DNA of 22,476 nucleotides from Acidobacteriota bacterium (GTDB taxonomy: Bacteria > Acidobacteriota > Blastocatellia > Pyrinomonadales > Pyrinomonadaceae): assembly GCA_029862725.1 (NCBI GenBank), contig JAOTWT010000004.1, forward strand, positions 1 to 22,476, read 5' to 3'. Below are positions 1-8,331 of this stretch, in pieces. Made by a program: the position numbers and the translations under genes. How positions within the stretch are numbered: the stretch's first letter is position 1; each line of letters begins with the position of its first letter. The notes below the pieces were generated by a model. That model saw nothing but the letters and a program-made list of their open reading frames with translations. It was not told where the DNA came from and did not search any database.

Positions 1-1627
1 TGTCTTCGAAATCTGTGATCGTTTGGATGAGTTTGGGTGTCAGGCTGAGGTCTCCATAATCCCTTTCGGCATCGGCGGCCAGCGACGCCATAAACCCGGC
101 CGCCGCTGGTATGTCCAAAGTCGCGAATATGCCCTCTTTTAGTGCCTCTCCCACAAGCAGCGGCCGGTCGAGCCTCAGATCGGCGAGCCATTTTCCGGAG
201 GCCGTTACCTTCTGCTCAGTAAAATCGAGATAGCCGAAACGCTCGAGTACACGTGCCCGGTTTTCAAAGGGCTGCCAAATGTTGCGCCTTAGGTTTTGGA
301 TGTCGCGTTCCGTCCTTTGAATGTAGCCGGCATCGGCCAAAAAGGCCCACAAAAGGGTTCGTGCGTTTTCCGGATCCTCGTCCGGCAACAACTGTTCGAT
401 CGACAGATCGATCAAAGCTACCGATTCATCAGTTCCTTCACGTTCGAAGGAATATGCGGGCTCTTTTACGATCGGATTCGTGCCTGCGGCAACTTCCGCG
501 TATGCGTCATCCATCGATTCGTCGCGTAGTGGATACCACTTGTCGTAAACTCGTTTTACCTGGCCAAGTGCGAATGTGACCCCCTGGCCGTTCTCCTTCA
601 TTGCGGTCACTGAATCATGGTGGACATCGAGGACGAGCATGAATTTTTTACCGCTTTTTCCCCTTGAAATTACGCGACCCTGTTTGACCTGCGATTTAAG
701 CCAGCGTTGACGCATTTCCTCGCGTGTAACCGGGATCTTTCTGAGAAGCCGCTCGCGCGCGCTGCTTAGGCGTTCAAACGCGATTACAGAATCTAGATCC
801 AGTGCGGCGCCCGATTCCTTGATCTCCTGTTCAATCTTCTCCCGACGCCTGTCGATTTTTCGCCTTAGACCCGTAATTTGGCGGGCGGTGTTTCGGAATG
901 CGAAGCTCTTTTCCGCGATATTGCGAACCTGCTCGAAACTCCCGAAGGCGTCGAGTAAGTTCAGGAGGCTGGTGTAGGTCGATCGAAACTTACTTTCCAG
1001 CGGATCCGGCGGATCGCTCAGCAACTCGGCCATCTTTGGCGGATTTTGAAAACGGCTCGGGGCGAGGACAACGAAACCGACATTATCCCTTCCGCGCCTG
1101 CCCGCACGCCCGGTCATCTGCTGTACTTCGCTTGCGAACAGCGGACGCCAGCCGTCGTTTCCGCGCGTGTCGGCATTCGAGACAACGACGCTCCGGGCAG
1201 GAAAATCAACTCCGGCAGCCACTGTCGACGTCGCGAAAATAGCGTTTAGAAGGCCGCCCGACATCATTTTTTCGATCAGCAGCTTCCAGGACGGTATGTG
1301 GCCGGCATGGTGGGAGGCGACCCCGGCGCGCAGCATTATCTTTTTATGCTTGTGGCGTTTTACTTCCGGGTAGTCTTTGACGAATTCCTCGTAAAGCTGC
1401 AGACGCGCGTCCTTCTTCCCATAATCGGCCTGAAACGTCTTATCCAGTGCGACCTCGGTCGCGGCCTCGTCACATTTTCGGCGGGACGGCACAAAAACAA
1501 TTGCCGGCAAAAGGTCATAAGACCGCAGAGCGGAAATTAGTCTGGGAGGCGGAATTTCGGGTAAGTTGAAACGCACGCGGTAAGTGTAGAGCGACAGGGG
1601 ACGAGAGTCACGTCCCAAGCCGAAAAT
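1..1627 (-). CDS. DEAD/DEAH (Ski2/Mtr4-like) helicase, C-terminal fragment, runs off the window
   Basis: The minus strand is open from a TGA at 1628-1630 to the window edge, about 542 codons. It carries the second RecA domain of a superfamily 2 helicase: motif IV region IVFVPSRRKCDEAA, then the ASHHAGH segment, motif V (FATSTVAAGVDFPA) and motif VI (QMTGRAGRRGRD). These are followed by a helical, charged region like the C-terminal part of Ski2/Mtr4-type RNA helicases. The Walker A and DEAH motifs are missing here and sit in the separate upstream fragment at 2354-3226, same strand. No convincing start codon opens this half. The first ATG lies inside the RecA domain, and TTG (1616-1618) or GTG (1574-1576) are the only upstream options. 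I read it as the 3' part of one disrupted gene. A split two-subunit helicase is the less likely alternative. Confidence 0.8.
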   Translation of the reverse strand, partial: MFGLGRDSRPLSLYTYRVRFNLPEIPPPRLISALRSYDLLPAIVFVPSRRKCDEAATEVALDKTFQADYGKKDARLQLYEEFVKDYPEVKRHKHKKIMLRAGVASHHAGHIPSWKLLIEKMMSGGLLNAIFATSTVAAGVDFPARSVVVSNADTRGNDGWRPLFASEVQQMTGRAGRRGRDNVGFVVLAPSRFQNPPKMAELLSDPPDPLESKFRSTYTSLLNLLDAFGSFEQVRNIAEKSFAFRNTARQITGLRRKIDRRREKIEQEIKESGAALDLDSVIAFERLSSARERLLRKIPVTREEMRQRWLKSQVKQGRVISRGKSGKKFMLVLDVHHDSVTAMKENGQGVTFALGQVKRVYDKWYPLRDESMDDAYAEVAAGTNPIVKEPAYSFEREGTDESVALIDLSIEQLLPDEDPENARTLLWAFLADAGYIQRTERDIQNLRRNIWQPFENRARVLERFGYLDFTEQKVTASGKWLADLRLDRPLLVGEALKEGIFATLDIPAAAGFMASLAADAERDYGDLSLTPKLIQTITDFED

Positions 1628-1701
1628 TCAAGGAGTTCAGATTTACACCTTTAGGCGTGAACCTATTCGGAAAACCGGGAATAACGGCTGAAGCGGTCAC
1701 T

Positions 1702-2082
1702 CTATACATCGGTCCCCATTAGAGCATTGGCCATCCCCATTCCCACAGCCTGCAGACCGTTTGCCGGACGGATCATAACCTCAAAATCTACGATCTTGCC
1801 ATCGGCACCGAATTTCAGGATATCGACGCCGCGGACCGTCAGTTCTCCAACTTTCGCCTCGAACTCCAGGACCGCGTTTTCGTCGTCAACAACTTCACGG
1901 ACATATCTGAATTCGCTAAAAACCTGTGAAGCAGCCGTCAGAACCGCCGTAACGATCGGCCTTCCCTCTTTTGGTTTCCAGACCACGGGTGAATGAAACA
2001 CGCATTCTTCCGCGAGTATGTCGGCGAGCAGATCCGGGTTTTGAGTGGCCACGAATTCGTGCCAGACGGTTAGGGTCTTCAT
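1702..2082 (-). CDS. SnoaL-like / NTF2-like family protein
   Basis: This 126-residue protein has the size and pattern of the SnoaL-like NTF2 fold. It starts with a helix (TLTVWHEFVATQNPDLLADIL), has the typical early segment ECVFHSPVVWKP, a strand pair around EFRYVREVVDDENAVLEF, and a final sheet with GVDILKFGADGKIVDFEV. Such proteins are small cone-shaped barrels used as polyketide cyclases, isomerases or simple ligand-binding proteins. The residues here do not tell which, so no substrate is assigned. No signal peptide is present, so it is probably cytoplasmic. It sits on the same strand between the two halves of the helicase gene and appears to have arrived with the segment that splits it. 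A hexamer TAATTG lies 7 bases before the ATG. Confidence 0.75.
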   Translation of the reverse strand: MKTLTVWHEFVATQNPDLLADILAEECVFHSPVVWKPKEGRPIVTAVLTAASQVFSEFRYVREVVDDENAVLEFEAKVGELTVRGVDILKFGADGKIVDFEVMIRPANGLQAVGMGMANALMGTDV

Positions 2083-2237
2083 AATTTCGCAATTATTGAA
2101 GACTGATGATTTTGCTGCGGCGAAGGAATCTCATTGAACAAAATCCCTGTCCGCTACGATCGCACGTGATCATCGTCCTCAAGTCGTTTACTCGAAACGA
2201 TCTTATATAAAAACCCCTTCGCTCGCACGCGACCGTT

Positions 2238-2255
2238 GCGGACAAGGATGTCCGC
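2238..2255. repeat. REP-like palindrome
   Basis: A perfect 7-bp inverted repeat, GCGGACA and TGTCCGC, is separated by a 4-base loop. It lies in the non-coding stretch between the helicase N-terminal half and the SnoaL-like gene. Its form matches short extragenic palindromes spread by RAYT transposases in many bacterial genomes. It resembles the second hairpin at 15597-15616 in architecture (GGAC...GTCC core, 4-base loop). Family assignment is by appearance only. Confidence 0.5.
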
Positions 2256-2353
2256 GCTTCATTTTTCGGTGAATATTCGTTGTTGTAAGAGCCGGTGCGA
2301 TTGATCGGCGCCAAGAAGCCAATTCTCCGTACACTGTACCCAGTATCGGATTT

Positions 2354-3226
2354 TCAGTATTTCCTTTTCCGTCTTCTCCGAAAATCCTGATAGCCGGACT
2401 TCTTTTGTGCGAATCTGTTCAGGGTCTTGTTGTACTCGCCGTTTTTGTCGAGAAGGGGATAAAGATCGAGGGTTGGAGCAAGAAACGCGGCCCTTAGCTC
2501 AACCGGGCGGTCGCCGCCACGGTCGATCACACGCACGGTTGTCCCGCGGGTTTCTTCGACCCATTCAGCAAATTCCGCGGCGTTGCCGATCGTAGCCGAA
2601 AGCATCAAAAGCCGGATTCTGGGAGGTGAAAGTATGATCGCTTCTTCCCATACGTGGCCGCGGTAGTCATCCGACAGGTAATGTGCTTCGTCCAGAATTA
2701 CAAAATCCGTGTCGACTTCCTCACCCCCGCGGAGCGCGTCGAATAACTGGTTGCGGTAGATCTCGGTCGTCCCGACTATAAGGGGCGCTCCGGGATTCTC
2801 TTTCCGATCGCCGGTTAAAATGCCAACCGATTCTTCGCCAAATTCTTCACCGAATTCCATGTATTTTGAATTCGTAAGCGCTTTTAGCGGCGTTGTGTAC
2901 CATGTCTTACGTCCTGATTCGAGGAGCCGCCGGATTTCCTCACGCGCGATCCATGTTTTTCCACTGCCGGTCGGCGCCGTGACCAGCACGTCCTCAAGTT
3001 CGATTGCCTCGAGCGCCTCGACCTGGAACGGGTCCGGTACAAACGGGGACGGTTCAGGCGTTCCGATGCCTTCTAGAAGCCGTCTTAAATCGTCTTCGTA
3101 TTCGGAACTTTTTTCCGCAATAAATCGTTCAGACTTTCGTTCATACGGTTGGGAATCACCGCTTCGGCGTTGCCCGCCCTTGTATGGGCCCCCCGGATGG
3201 CCTTTTTTACGTTTTCCACGCGCCAT
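2354..3226 (-). CDS. DEAD/DEAH (Ski2/Mtr4-like) helicase, N-terminal fragment
   Basis: These 290 residues form the first RecA domain of a superfamily 2 RNA helicase. After a basic, glycine-rich start come the Q-motif-like region, Walker A (VTAPTGSGKTW), motif Ia (TPLKALTNSKY), the motif Ib region (GILTGDRKENPGAPL, VGTTEIYRNQL), motif II (VILDEAHYLSDDYRGH) and motif III (MLSATIGNAAEFAEW). The protein then ends in a basic tail (FRRRRKRKY) and a TGA, before motifs IV-VI. Those motifs are encoded at 1-1627 on the same strand, so the gene is split. Alone this half should bind ATP but lacks the second RecA domain needed for unwinding. A TAACAT hexamer lies 7 bases upstream of the ATG. Confidence 0.88.
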   Translation of the reverse strand: MARGKRKKGHPGGPYKGGQRRSGDSQPYERKSERFIAEKSSEYEDDLRRLLEGIGTPEPSPFVPDPFQVEALEAIELEDVLVTAPTGSGKTWIAREEIRRLLESGRKTWYTTPLKALTNSKYMEFGEEFGEESVGILTGDRKENPGAPLIVGTTEIYRNQLFDALRGGEEVDTDFVILDEAHYLSDDYRGHVWEEAIILSPPRIRLLMLSATIGNAAEFAEWVEETRGTTVRVIDRGGDRPVELRAAFLAPTLDLYPLLDKNGEYNKTLNRFAQKKSGYQDFRRRRKRKY

Positions 3227-3233
3227 AGGCGTG

Positions 3234-3239
3234 ATGTTA
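3234..3239 (-). promoter_or_regulatory. Candidate -10 element, leaderless arrangement, for helicase N-terminal half
   Basis: On the minus strand TAACAT fits TANNNT and ends exactly 7 bases before the ATG at 3226. With transcription starting about 7 bases after a -10 box, the message would begin at or next to the start codon. The same spacing recurs before three other genes in this window. No clear -35 box was identified. Confidence 0.35.
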
Positions 3240-3381
3240 AGCGTTCATTGAAAGAATGTCGAATTACTTTCTCTTAAGGACTAAAAAGTGCTAATATTCT
3301 CGTCCGTGTCCGCAACTAATTTGCGGTATTTTGCGTCCAAAGGATCGACAAAGTGGATTCGGACACAAATTAACAGTCGAT

Positions 3382-4731
3382 ATGCAAGAAAAAGAATTTT
3401 TACAGGGCTACGAGATAAAGAATTGGGAATTCGGACCTCGCATTTATAAGATCATTGCTGCTTCTACGGTTCTTACCCTTTTGCCTATATTTGCGCTTGC
3501 ACAGACCAATATGCTGTCAGCGAGCGCGTGCGATAGTCCTTTTGTGGGAACGGTTTGCGAGGTGCTCGATACCGTCTATGCGGGTGCAAAGATCCTTGCA
3601 AAAGACACCGGGTATTTTGAAGGCGATTATCAGGATATTCAGCTTAAGGAAGAAAACGAGCTGATTTGGCGCGACGAGACGTATATTGAACCCAAGCTCG
3701 TTTATCCCGAGGGCTATTTTGAAATCGCCAATCGTGATGAACTTGCGGCGATAAGAGCGCTCGAAAACCCGGATTCGGGGTTTGCGAATGTCCCGCCGGG
3801 CATGCCGCCGATCAATCCGATCGCGCCGCCGACTCCAAAATATAATGCCCCGCGCGCGGCAAACCGCGGCGGCAAGAAGCCGGTATTCCCGAAAAAGAAA
3901 AGTAAGGTGCTCGACGGCGAGATCGGGGACGATCCGATCGGGGACCTGATGGCCGGCAACACCGGTGAAAAGAGCGGCGACAGCAAGACGCCGGATAAGA
4001 CCCCGGTAGCAAGTAAGACGCCTGATGCTTCCAGGAAACCAAAGAACCCGCTCGAAAACCAGACGGCAGTTAAGAGCGATGCGGTAAACGACAATCCGAT
4101 CAATAGGCAGCCGCTTTATGACGTCGCAGACGAGACCCTCAAACGGGTTGAGGCAAAACAGGTCGATCTCGGCCAGGGATTTATCGTCCGCATGAACGGG
4201 GTTGTGACCCCGGAAGGCATGTTGGACGAAGAAAAGTCGGGCTGGGGTAAGGCCGAAGGCGACGAACCGATGATCGAATTGGCCAAGATAGCGATCACGA
4301 AGGTCGGCGTCAGCGGTTGGCTCAAGTATTTGAGCGATAAGGATGCAAACCGGCTCAACATCATGTTCGGGCAGAATGACGAACAGATGATCGCCGATGT
4401 CAGGTCCGATCTCCAGACCGAGAACAAAGCGAAATCGACCGCTTCGGCGCTGCGCGGCATGATACAGGCTGCGATTCTTGCCGATAAAAACGGCTGGAAG
4501 GACATGAAGGACGATGAGATCGCGCTTCTCAAGGCATCGAGCGTAACAAACGAAGGCCGTGTTCTTGTGATCAAGTTTAATCTCGATAAAAGAGTCGGCC
4601 AGCAGATAATCGCCGCGCGACTCGCCGAATACAAGCAAAAGAAGGCGGAAGAGGCGCGCAAGAAACCGACCGCCGGAAAACCGAGCGGAAGTCTCGATAA
4701 GGCCTCGCGCGACTCGAACGCCGGTAGATGA
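3382..4731 (+). CDS. Secreted or membrane-anchored protein of unknown function
   Basis: The ATG at 3382 gives 449 residues; the frame also extends upstream to a TTG at 3331. I prefer the ATG because it leaves a shorter leader before the hydrophobic segment at about residues 22-41. That segment ends FALAQ, a plausible signal-peptidase site, so the bulk is predicted to lie outside the cytoplasm. Two cysteines (C50, C59) follow closely and could pair. Residues of about 130-240 are low complexity, rich in Pro, Lys, Thr and Asp, and probably disordered. The C-terminal half is charged, with a helical region (MIQAAILADKNGWKDM, DDEIALLKASS) and a Lys/Ala-rich tail. I recognise no family. A TAATAT hexamer at 3292-3297 could be a -10 box in the gap shared with the divergent helicase gene. 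Confidence 0.75.
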   Translation: MQEKEFLQGYEIKNWEFGPRIYKIIAASTVLTLLPIFALAQTNMLSASACDSPFVGTVCEVLDTVYAGAKILAKDTGYFEGDYQDIQLKEENELIWRDETYIEPKLVYPEGYFEIANRDELAAIRALENPDSGFANVPPGMPPINPIAPPTPKYNAPRAANRGGKKPVFPKKKSKVLDGEIGDDPIGDLMAGNTGEKSGDSKTPDKTPVASKTPDASRKPKNPLENQTAVKSDAVNDNPINRQPLYDVADETLKRVEAKQVDLGQGFIVRMNGVVTPEGMLDEEKSGWGKAEGDEPMIELAKIAITKVGVSGWLKYLSDKDANRLNIMFGQNDEQMIADVRSDLQTENKAKSTASALRGMIQAAILADKNGWKDMKDDEIALLKASSVTNEGRVLVIKFNLDKRVGQQIIAARLAEYKQKKAEEARKKPTAGKPSGSLDKASRDSNAGR

Positions 4732-4890
4732 TGAAGTTTAGATCGTTACTTTTTCCCTGAGGCTGGAGTTCTCGATTCCGGGAGTTCCGGCCCGGTTCAT
4801 TTAACAATGACCATTTACCGTTTCTTGAATATCTCAGAGAGGTACATAAAGTATTCGGATCGCATGTTCCGCTAACGGAGCCAGCTGTTG

Positions 4891-4896
4891 TAATAT
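4891..4896 (+). promoter_or_regulatory. Candidate -10 element, leaderless arrangement, for the 120-aa protein
   Basis: TAATAT ends 7 bases before the ATG at 4904, so the transcript would start at or beside the start codon. No Shine-Dalgarno sequence is visible between them. No strong -35 box was found. Confidence 0.45.
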
Positions 4897-4903
4897 AAGC
4901 AAG

Positions 4904-5266
4904 ATGTCTCAGGCAAAAAGCCACAACAAATTCTATCTCTTTACTACGCTTTCGCTTTATGTCGGCCTTGTTTTGGTCGGCGGTTCCGCGGAAGTGATCG
5001 CGCGTTCGAAACTTACCCAGAATTTCCAGTCATCGAGCTTCGAACTCAGTACGCGTTCGGAGATAGTCTCGTCAAAGCTCAAGTTTCGGAAAAGCGTTGA
5101 AACCAGTGACGTCATACTTCACGCATTTCCGGGAACAGCCGTTTACGAGCTTCCGGGCCGTACAAACAGGCTGATTTTTGTTGAACAGTCGATTCTCGCC
5201 CGCGACATACGGTTTTCCAACAACCAAATTCTCACGACCAACCTAATGCCAAGACCCGGTCTTTAA
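4904..5266 (+). CDS. Small membrane or secreted protein of unknown function
   Basis: The 120-residue product opens with a short polar stretch and a hydrophobic segment at about residues 10-27 (FYLFTTLSLYVGLVLVGGSA). That segment could be a signal peptide or a single membrane anchor. The remainder is polar and predicted to be mainly beta (SSFELSTRSEIVSSKLKF, DVILHAFPGTAVYELPGR, RLIFVEQSILARDIRF). I do not recognise a family. It stands alone between the 449-aa secreted protein and secA, same strand, with gaps of 172 and 242 bases, so it is probably its own unit. A -10-like TAATAT lies directly upstream. Being intact, with sensible hydrophobic patterning and promoter placement, it is likely real despite the lack of recognisable homology. 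Confidence 0.6.
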   Translation: MSQAKSHNKFYLFTTLSLYVGLVLVGGSAEVIARSKLTQNFQSSSFELSTRSEIVSSKLKFRKSVETSDVILHAFPGTAVYELPGRTNRLIFVEQSILARDIRFSNNQILTTNLMPRPGL

Positions 5267-5302
5267 GCCGGAATCTGTTAATCCTGTCAAATGACCTATT
5301 TA

Positions 5303-5416
5303 CACTCTGCGTAGTCTCTGCGAATTCGGCGACTCCGCGGTTGTTCGGATTATTTGAAATTGTCATTACCGGAAATGCTCACCGCAGAGGCGCTGAGGCC
5401 CGCAAAGGAAGCGCGG
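5303..5416. repeat. Degenerate inverted repeat of the CTCTGCG / CCGCAGAG type
   Basis: Bases 5303-5341 (containing CTCTGCG, TCTCTGCG and CTCCGCGGT) pair imperfectly with the reverse complement of 5379-5416 (containing ACCGCAGAGGCGCTGAGG). Such CCGCAGAG / CTCTGCGG arms are a common extragenic repeat type in environmental bacterial genomes. This copy is decayed. It fills most of the 242-base gap upstream of secA and is not coding. Hairpin formation is plausible but weak. Confidence 0.4.
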
Positions 5417-5470
5417 CGAAATCCTTTCCGCACGAGACAAGCAAAAGCGGATCCGCTTAACAAACAGAAA

Positions 5471-5491
5471 GGGGTACTCATTCAGCACCCC
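5471..5491 (+). promoter_or_regulatory. Small hairpin in the secA leader
   Basis: GGGGT at 5471-5475 pairs with ACCCC at 5487-5491, with two further pairs (CT/AG) across a mismatch. The hairpin ends 5 bases before the likely Shine-Dalgarno AAGGA (5497-5501), which is 7 bases from the secA ATG. It could modulate secA translation, but a stem this short may be chance. Confidence 0.25.
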
Positions 5492-5508
5492 GGCATAAGG
5501 AAAGAATC

Positions 5509-8316
5509 ATGGCAGTCAATAGTTTCGCAGACAGAATTGTAAAGAAAATATTCGGTACCGAAACCGACAGGTATCTAAAAGACTCAAAACCGCTTGTCGA
5601 GCACATAAACAGTATCGAACCGGAATATCAGAAACTTTCGGACGACGAATTAAAGGCCAAGACCGGGGAATTCAAAAAACGGATCGCCGACGAGCTCGAA
5701 GGTATTGAAGATACAGCTGAACGGCGAAAACGAGAGCAGGAAGTACTCAAAGAGATCATGGCCGAAGCGTTCGCAGCAGTCCGTGAAGCATCGGTGCGCG
5801 TCACGGGTATGCGGCATTTCGATGTCCAACTGATCGGCGGAATGGTGCTCCACGAAGGCAAGATATCGGAGATGAGAACGGGTGAGGGTAAAACCCTCGT
5901 TTCGACGCTTCCCGCTTATCTCAACGGACTTACCGGCAGGGGTGTCCATATCGTTACCGTGAACGACTATCTCGCGGCCCGCGACGCCGAATGGATGGGT
6001 ACTATCCACCGCTTCCTCGGACTCACCGTCGGCTGTATTCAAAACGATATGGATGATGTCGAGCGCAAGGAAGCTTACGGCTGCGACATCACTTACGGCA
6101 CGAACAACGAGTTCGGATTCGACTATCTTCGCGACAACATGAAGTTCGATGTCGAATCGCTCGTCCAGCGTGATCATTATTACGCGATCATTGACGAGGT
6201 CGACTCGATTCTCATTGACGAGGCGCGAACGCCGCTTATCATTTCGGGCGCTTCCGACGAGGCGACCGACAAGTACTACACTGCAAACGAAATCATCCCG
6301 AAACTGGAAAAAGGCGAGAAAGACGAGGAAACGAAGAAAACGACGGGCGATTATCTCGTCGACGAAAAGAACCACTCGGCGGTCCTGACCGAACAGGGCG
6401 TCGAAAAGTGCGAACGCCTGCTCGGTGTCGAGAATCTTTACGATCCCTCGAATATGGACCTTCTCCATTGTGTTGAGCAGGCCCTCAAGGCGCACACGCT
6501 CTACAAAAACGATCATCACTACGTCGTCCAGGAAGGCGAAGTGATCATCGTCGACGATTTCACGGGAAGACTCATGAGCGGCCGGCGCTGGTCCGACGGA
6601 CTGCACCAGGCGGTAGAAGCAAAGGAAGGGGTAAACATCGAGCGCGAGAATCAGACACTCGCGACGATAACGCTCCAGAACTACTTCCGCATGTACGAAA
6701 AACTGTCGGGTATGACCGGTACTGCCGAAACGGAAGCCGAGGAATTTGGCGAGACATACGGACTCAGCGTGATCGTCATCCCGACCAATCGTCCAACGGT
6801 TCGTGACGATCATTCTGATGTGATTTACCGGACGCTTCCGGAAAAATGGAATGCCGCCGTCGAAGACATCATTGAATGCCACAAACGGGGACAGCCGGTG
6901 CTGGTCGGAACCGTTTCGGTTGAGAACTCCGAACTGGTGGCGGGTCTTTTAGAAAAGAAAGGTATCCCGCACAACGTTTTGAACGCGAAGTATCACGCCC
7001 GCGAGGCCGAGATTGTAGCGCAGGCGGGCCGCAAGGGAGCGATCACGATCGCAACCAATATGGCCGGCCGCGGTACGGATATTATCCTCGGCGGTAATCC
7101 CGAATTTCTGGCAAAAGACTATCTGAGGCGGCAGGAGATCAATCCCGACGAGGCTTCCGAAAAACAGTTCCAAGACGAACTCGCAAAAGCAAAACGCGTT
7201 TCGGATGCCGAACACGAAGAAGTGATCGGGGCCGGCGGGCTTTATATTCTTGCCACCGAACGTCACGAATCAAGGCGCATCGACAACCAGCTTCGCGGCC
7301 GATCAGGCCGCCAGGGCGATCCAGGTATGACCCGTTTTTACCTGTCGCTCGAAGACGACCTGATGCGAATTTTCGCCGGCGACAAGGTCCGCTCGATGAT
7401 GAGCTGGCTGGGGATGGAAGAAGGAGTCGCGATCGAGTCGAAGACGGTCTCGAAACAGATCGAACGCGCCCAGAAGGCGGTCGAGGCGAGAAACTTCGAA
7501 ACCCGAAAACACGTCCTCAAGTACGACGACGTGATGAACAAGCAGCGGGAGACGATCTATGGACTCCGGAGGCAGCTCATGTTCGAACCCGAGCACCGCG
7601 AGTACCTGCTCGGGGAAACCGGGGTCGCGCGCGATCTTCTTCGCGACCTAACCGCTTACTTCCTGAACACAGAGGTATCGCCTAATGAATGGGATATCGA
7701 CACATACGCCGCGGAGATCGAGAGCATCTACTCGATCGACCCGGCTGTCGACGCGGATGTCGATTTCCGGACGATGAATGCCGACGAGATCGAAGAAACG
7801 ATCTGGAAGAAAGCGAGCGCCGTTTACGCCGAGAAGGAAAAACAGGCCGGTGCCGAACAGCTGCGTGCCTATGAGCGCTACATCATGCTCAACATCATCG
7901 ATTCCCAGTGGAAGGATCACCTGCTTTCGATCGACCACCTCAAACAGGGGATCGGTCTCGTCGGTTATGGGCAGAAGGACCCGCTTGTCGAGTACAAGAA
8001 ACAATCGTTCGATATGTTCCAGGACATGCTTGACCGGATCGACACAAACACGACCCGTTCGCTGTTCAACCTCGAGATCGTCCAAAAGGACGAGCAGGAG
8101 GAAATGGAGCGTCTCGAACGTCTCGAACGCCAGCGCGCTCAAAGACAGGCCGCCGGAATGGCATTTACGGGAGCTTACGAGGGCGTCCAGGCGGCCGGCG
8201 AAGAGGCTCTGAGACACACGCCGTTTGTACGCGATCAGCCGAAGGTCGGGCCCAATGAAAAATGCCCGTGCGGTTCCGGACGTAAGTACAAGAAGTGCCA
8301 CGGGGCGGGGGGATAA
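5509..8316 (+). CDS. secA: Protein translocase ATPase subunit SecA
   Basis: This 935-residue protein is full-length SecA, the cytoplasmic ATPase that drives preproteins through the SecYEG channel. The N-terminal nucleotide-binding domain has Walker A (MRTGEGKT, residues 122-129), the VNDYLAARDAEWMG segment, and the DEAD-type box DEVDSILIDEARTPLIISG, followed by the preprotein cross-linking domain. The second ATPase domain has NMAGRGTDI and RGRSGRQGDPG. The helical scaffold contains the SQWKDHLLSIDHL motif. The tail holds the SEC-C zinc motif CPCGSGRKYKKCHG (C919, C921, C930, H931), which in known SecA binds SecB or phospholipid. The start is supported by AAGGA 7 bases before the ATG. It is monocistronic here, flanked by repeats upstream and a strong hairpin downstream. 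No key residue is missing. Confidence 0.98.
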   Translation: MAVNSFADRIVKKIFGTETDRYLKDSKPLVEHINSIEPEYQKLSDDELKAKTGEFKKRIADELEGIEDTAERRKREQEVLKEIMAEAFAAVREASVRVTGMRHFDVQLIGGMVLHEGKISEMRTGEGKTLVSTLPAYLNGLTGRGVHIVTVNDYLAARDAEWMGTIHRFLGLTVGCIQNDMDDVERKEAYGCDITYGTNNEFGFDYLRDNMKFDVESLVQRDHYYAIIDEVDSILIDEARTPLIISGASDEATDKYYTANEIIPKLEKGEKDEETKKTTGDYLVDEKNHSAVLTEQGVEKCERLLGVENLYDPSNMDLLHCVEQALKAHTLYKNDHHYVVQEGEVIIVDDFTGRLMSGRRWSDGLHQAVEAKEGVNIERENQTLATITLQNYFRMYEKLSGMTGTAETEAEEFGETYGLSVIVIPTNRPTVRDDHSDVIYRTLPEKWNAAVEDIIECHKRGQPVLVGTVSVENSELVAGLLEKKGIPHNVLNAKYHAREAEIVAQAGRKGAITIATNMAGRGTDIILGGNPEFLAKDYLRRQEINPDEASEKQFQDELAKAKRVSDAEHEEVIGAGGLYILATERHESRRIDNQLRGRSGRQGDPGMTRFYLSLEDDLMRIFAGDKVRSMMSWLGMEEGVAIESKTVSKQIERAQKAVEARNFETRKHVLKYDDVMNKQRETIYGLRRQLMFEPEHREYLLGETGVARDLLRDLTAYFLNTEVSPNEWDIDTYAAEIESIYSIDPAVDADVDFRTMNADEIEETIWKKASAVYAEKEKQAGAEQLRAYERYIMLNIIDSQWKDHLLSIDHLKQGIGLVGYGQKDPLVEYKKQSFDMFQDMLDRIDTNTTRSLFNLEIVQKDEQEEMERLERLERQRAQRQAAGMAFTGAYEGVQAAGEEALRHTPFVRDQPKVGPNEKCPCGSGRKYKKCHGAGG

Positions 8317-8331
8317 CGAGCGAACAAGGAG

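Larger units (their letters stand above)
1628..2353. other. Segment separating the two helicase halves
   Basis: About 725 bases lie between the last helicase N-terminal codon (TGA at 2354) and the TGA at 1628 that precedes the C-terminal half. The segment contains one complete SnoaL-like gene on the same strand, a REP-like hairpin at 2238-2255, and otherwise no recognisable coding sequence. I see no transposase and no clear terminal inverted repeats. The exact edges cannot be fixed from this sequence alone, because the helicase linker between RecA domains is poorly conserved. The first residues of the C-terminal half may belong to the insert. An assembly join is an alternative explanation. 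Confidence 0.55.

Noticed and set aside
1620..2390. ATTTTCGG (minus strand) is shared by the start of the helicase C-terminal half and the end of the N-terminal half, as if a target-site duplication.
   Set aside because: The copies are in different reading frames, and the helicase N-terminal half continues 27 bases past its copy, so they do not bracket the insert cleanly. Eight bases may be chance.
3517..4638. A 373-codon open frame on the minus strand under the 449-aa gene.
   Set aside because: Basic, low-complexity product with no recognisable motifs; it is the antisense shadow of a plus-strand gene with a clear signal segment.
4735..4903. The gap between the 449-aa and 120-aa genes was checked for a tRNA or small RNA.
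   Set aside because: No cloverleaf arms or strong hairpin; only a -10-like box near the next gene.
5354..5542. A 62-codon TTG-started frame overlapping the secA start, considered as a SecM-like leader peptide.
   Set aside because: It runs through the degenerate CCGCAGAG repeat, has no ribosome site and no signal sequence or arrest-like motif.
5650..6882. A 410-codon open frame antisense to secA.
   Set aside because: secA motifs are complete on the plus strand; the antisense product has no family features.
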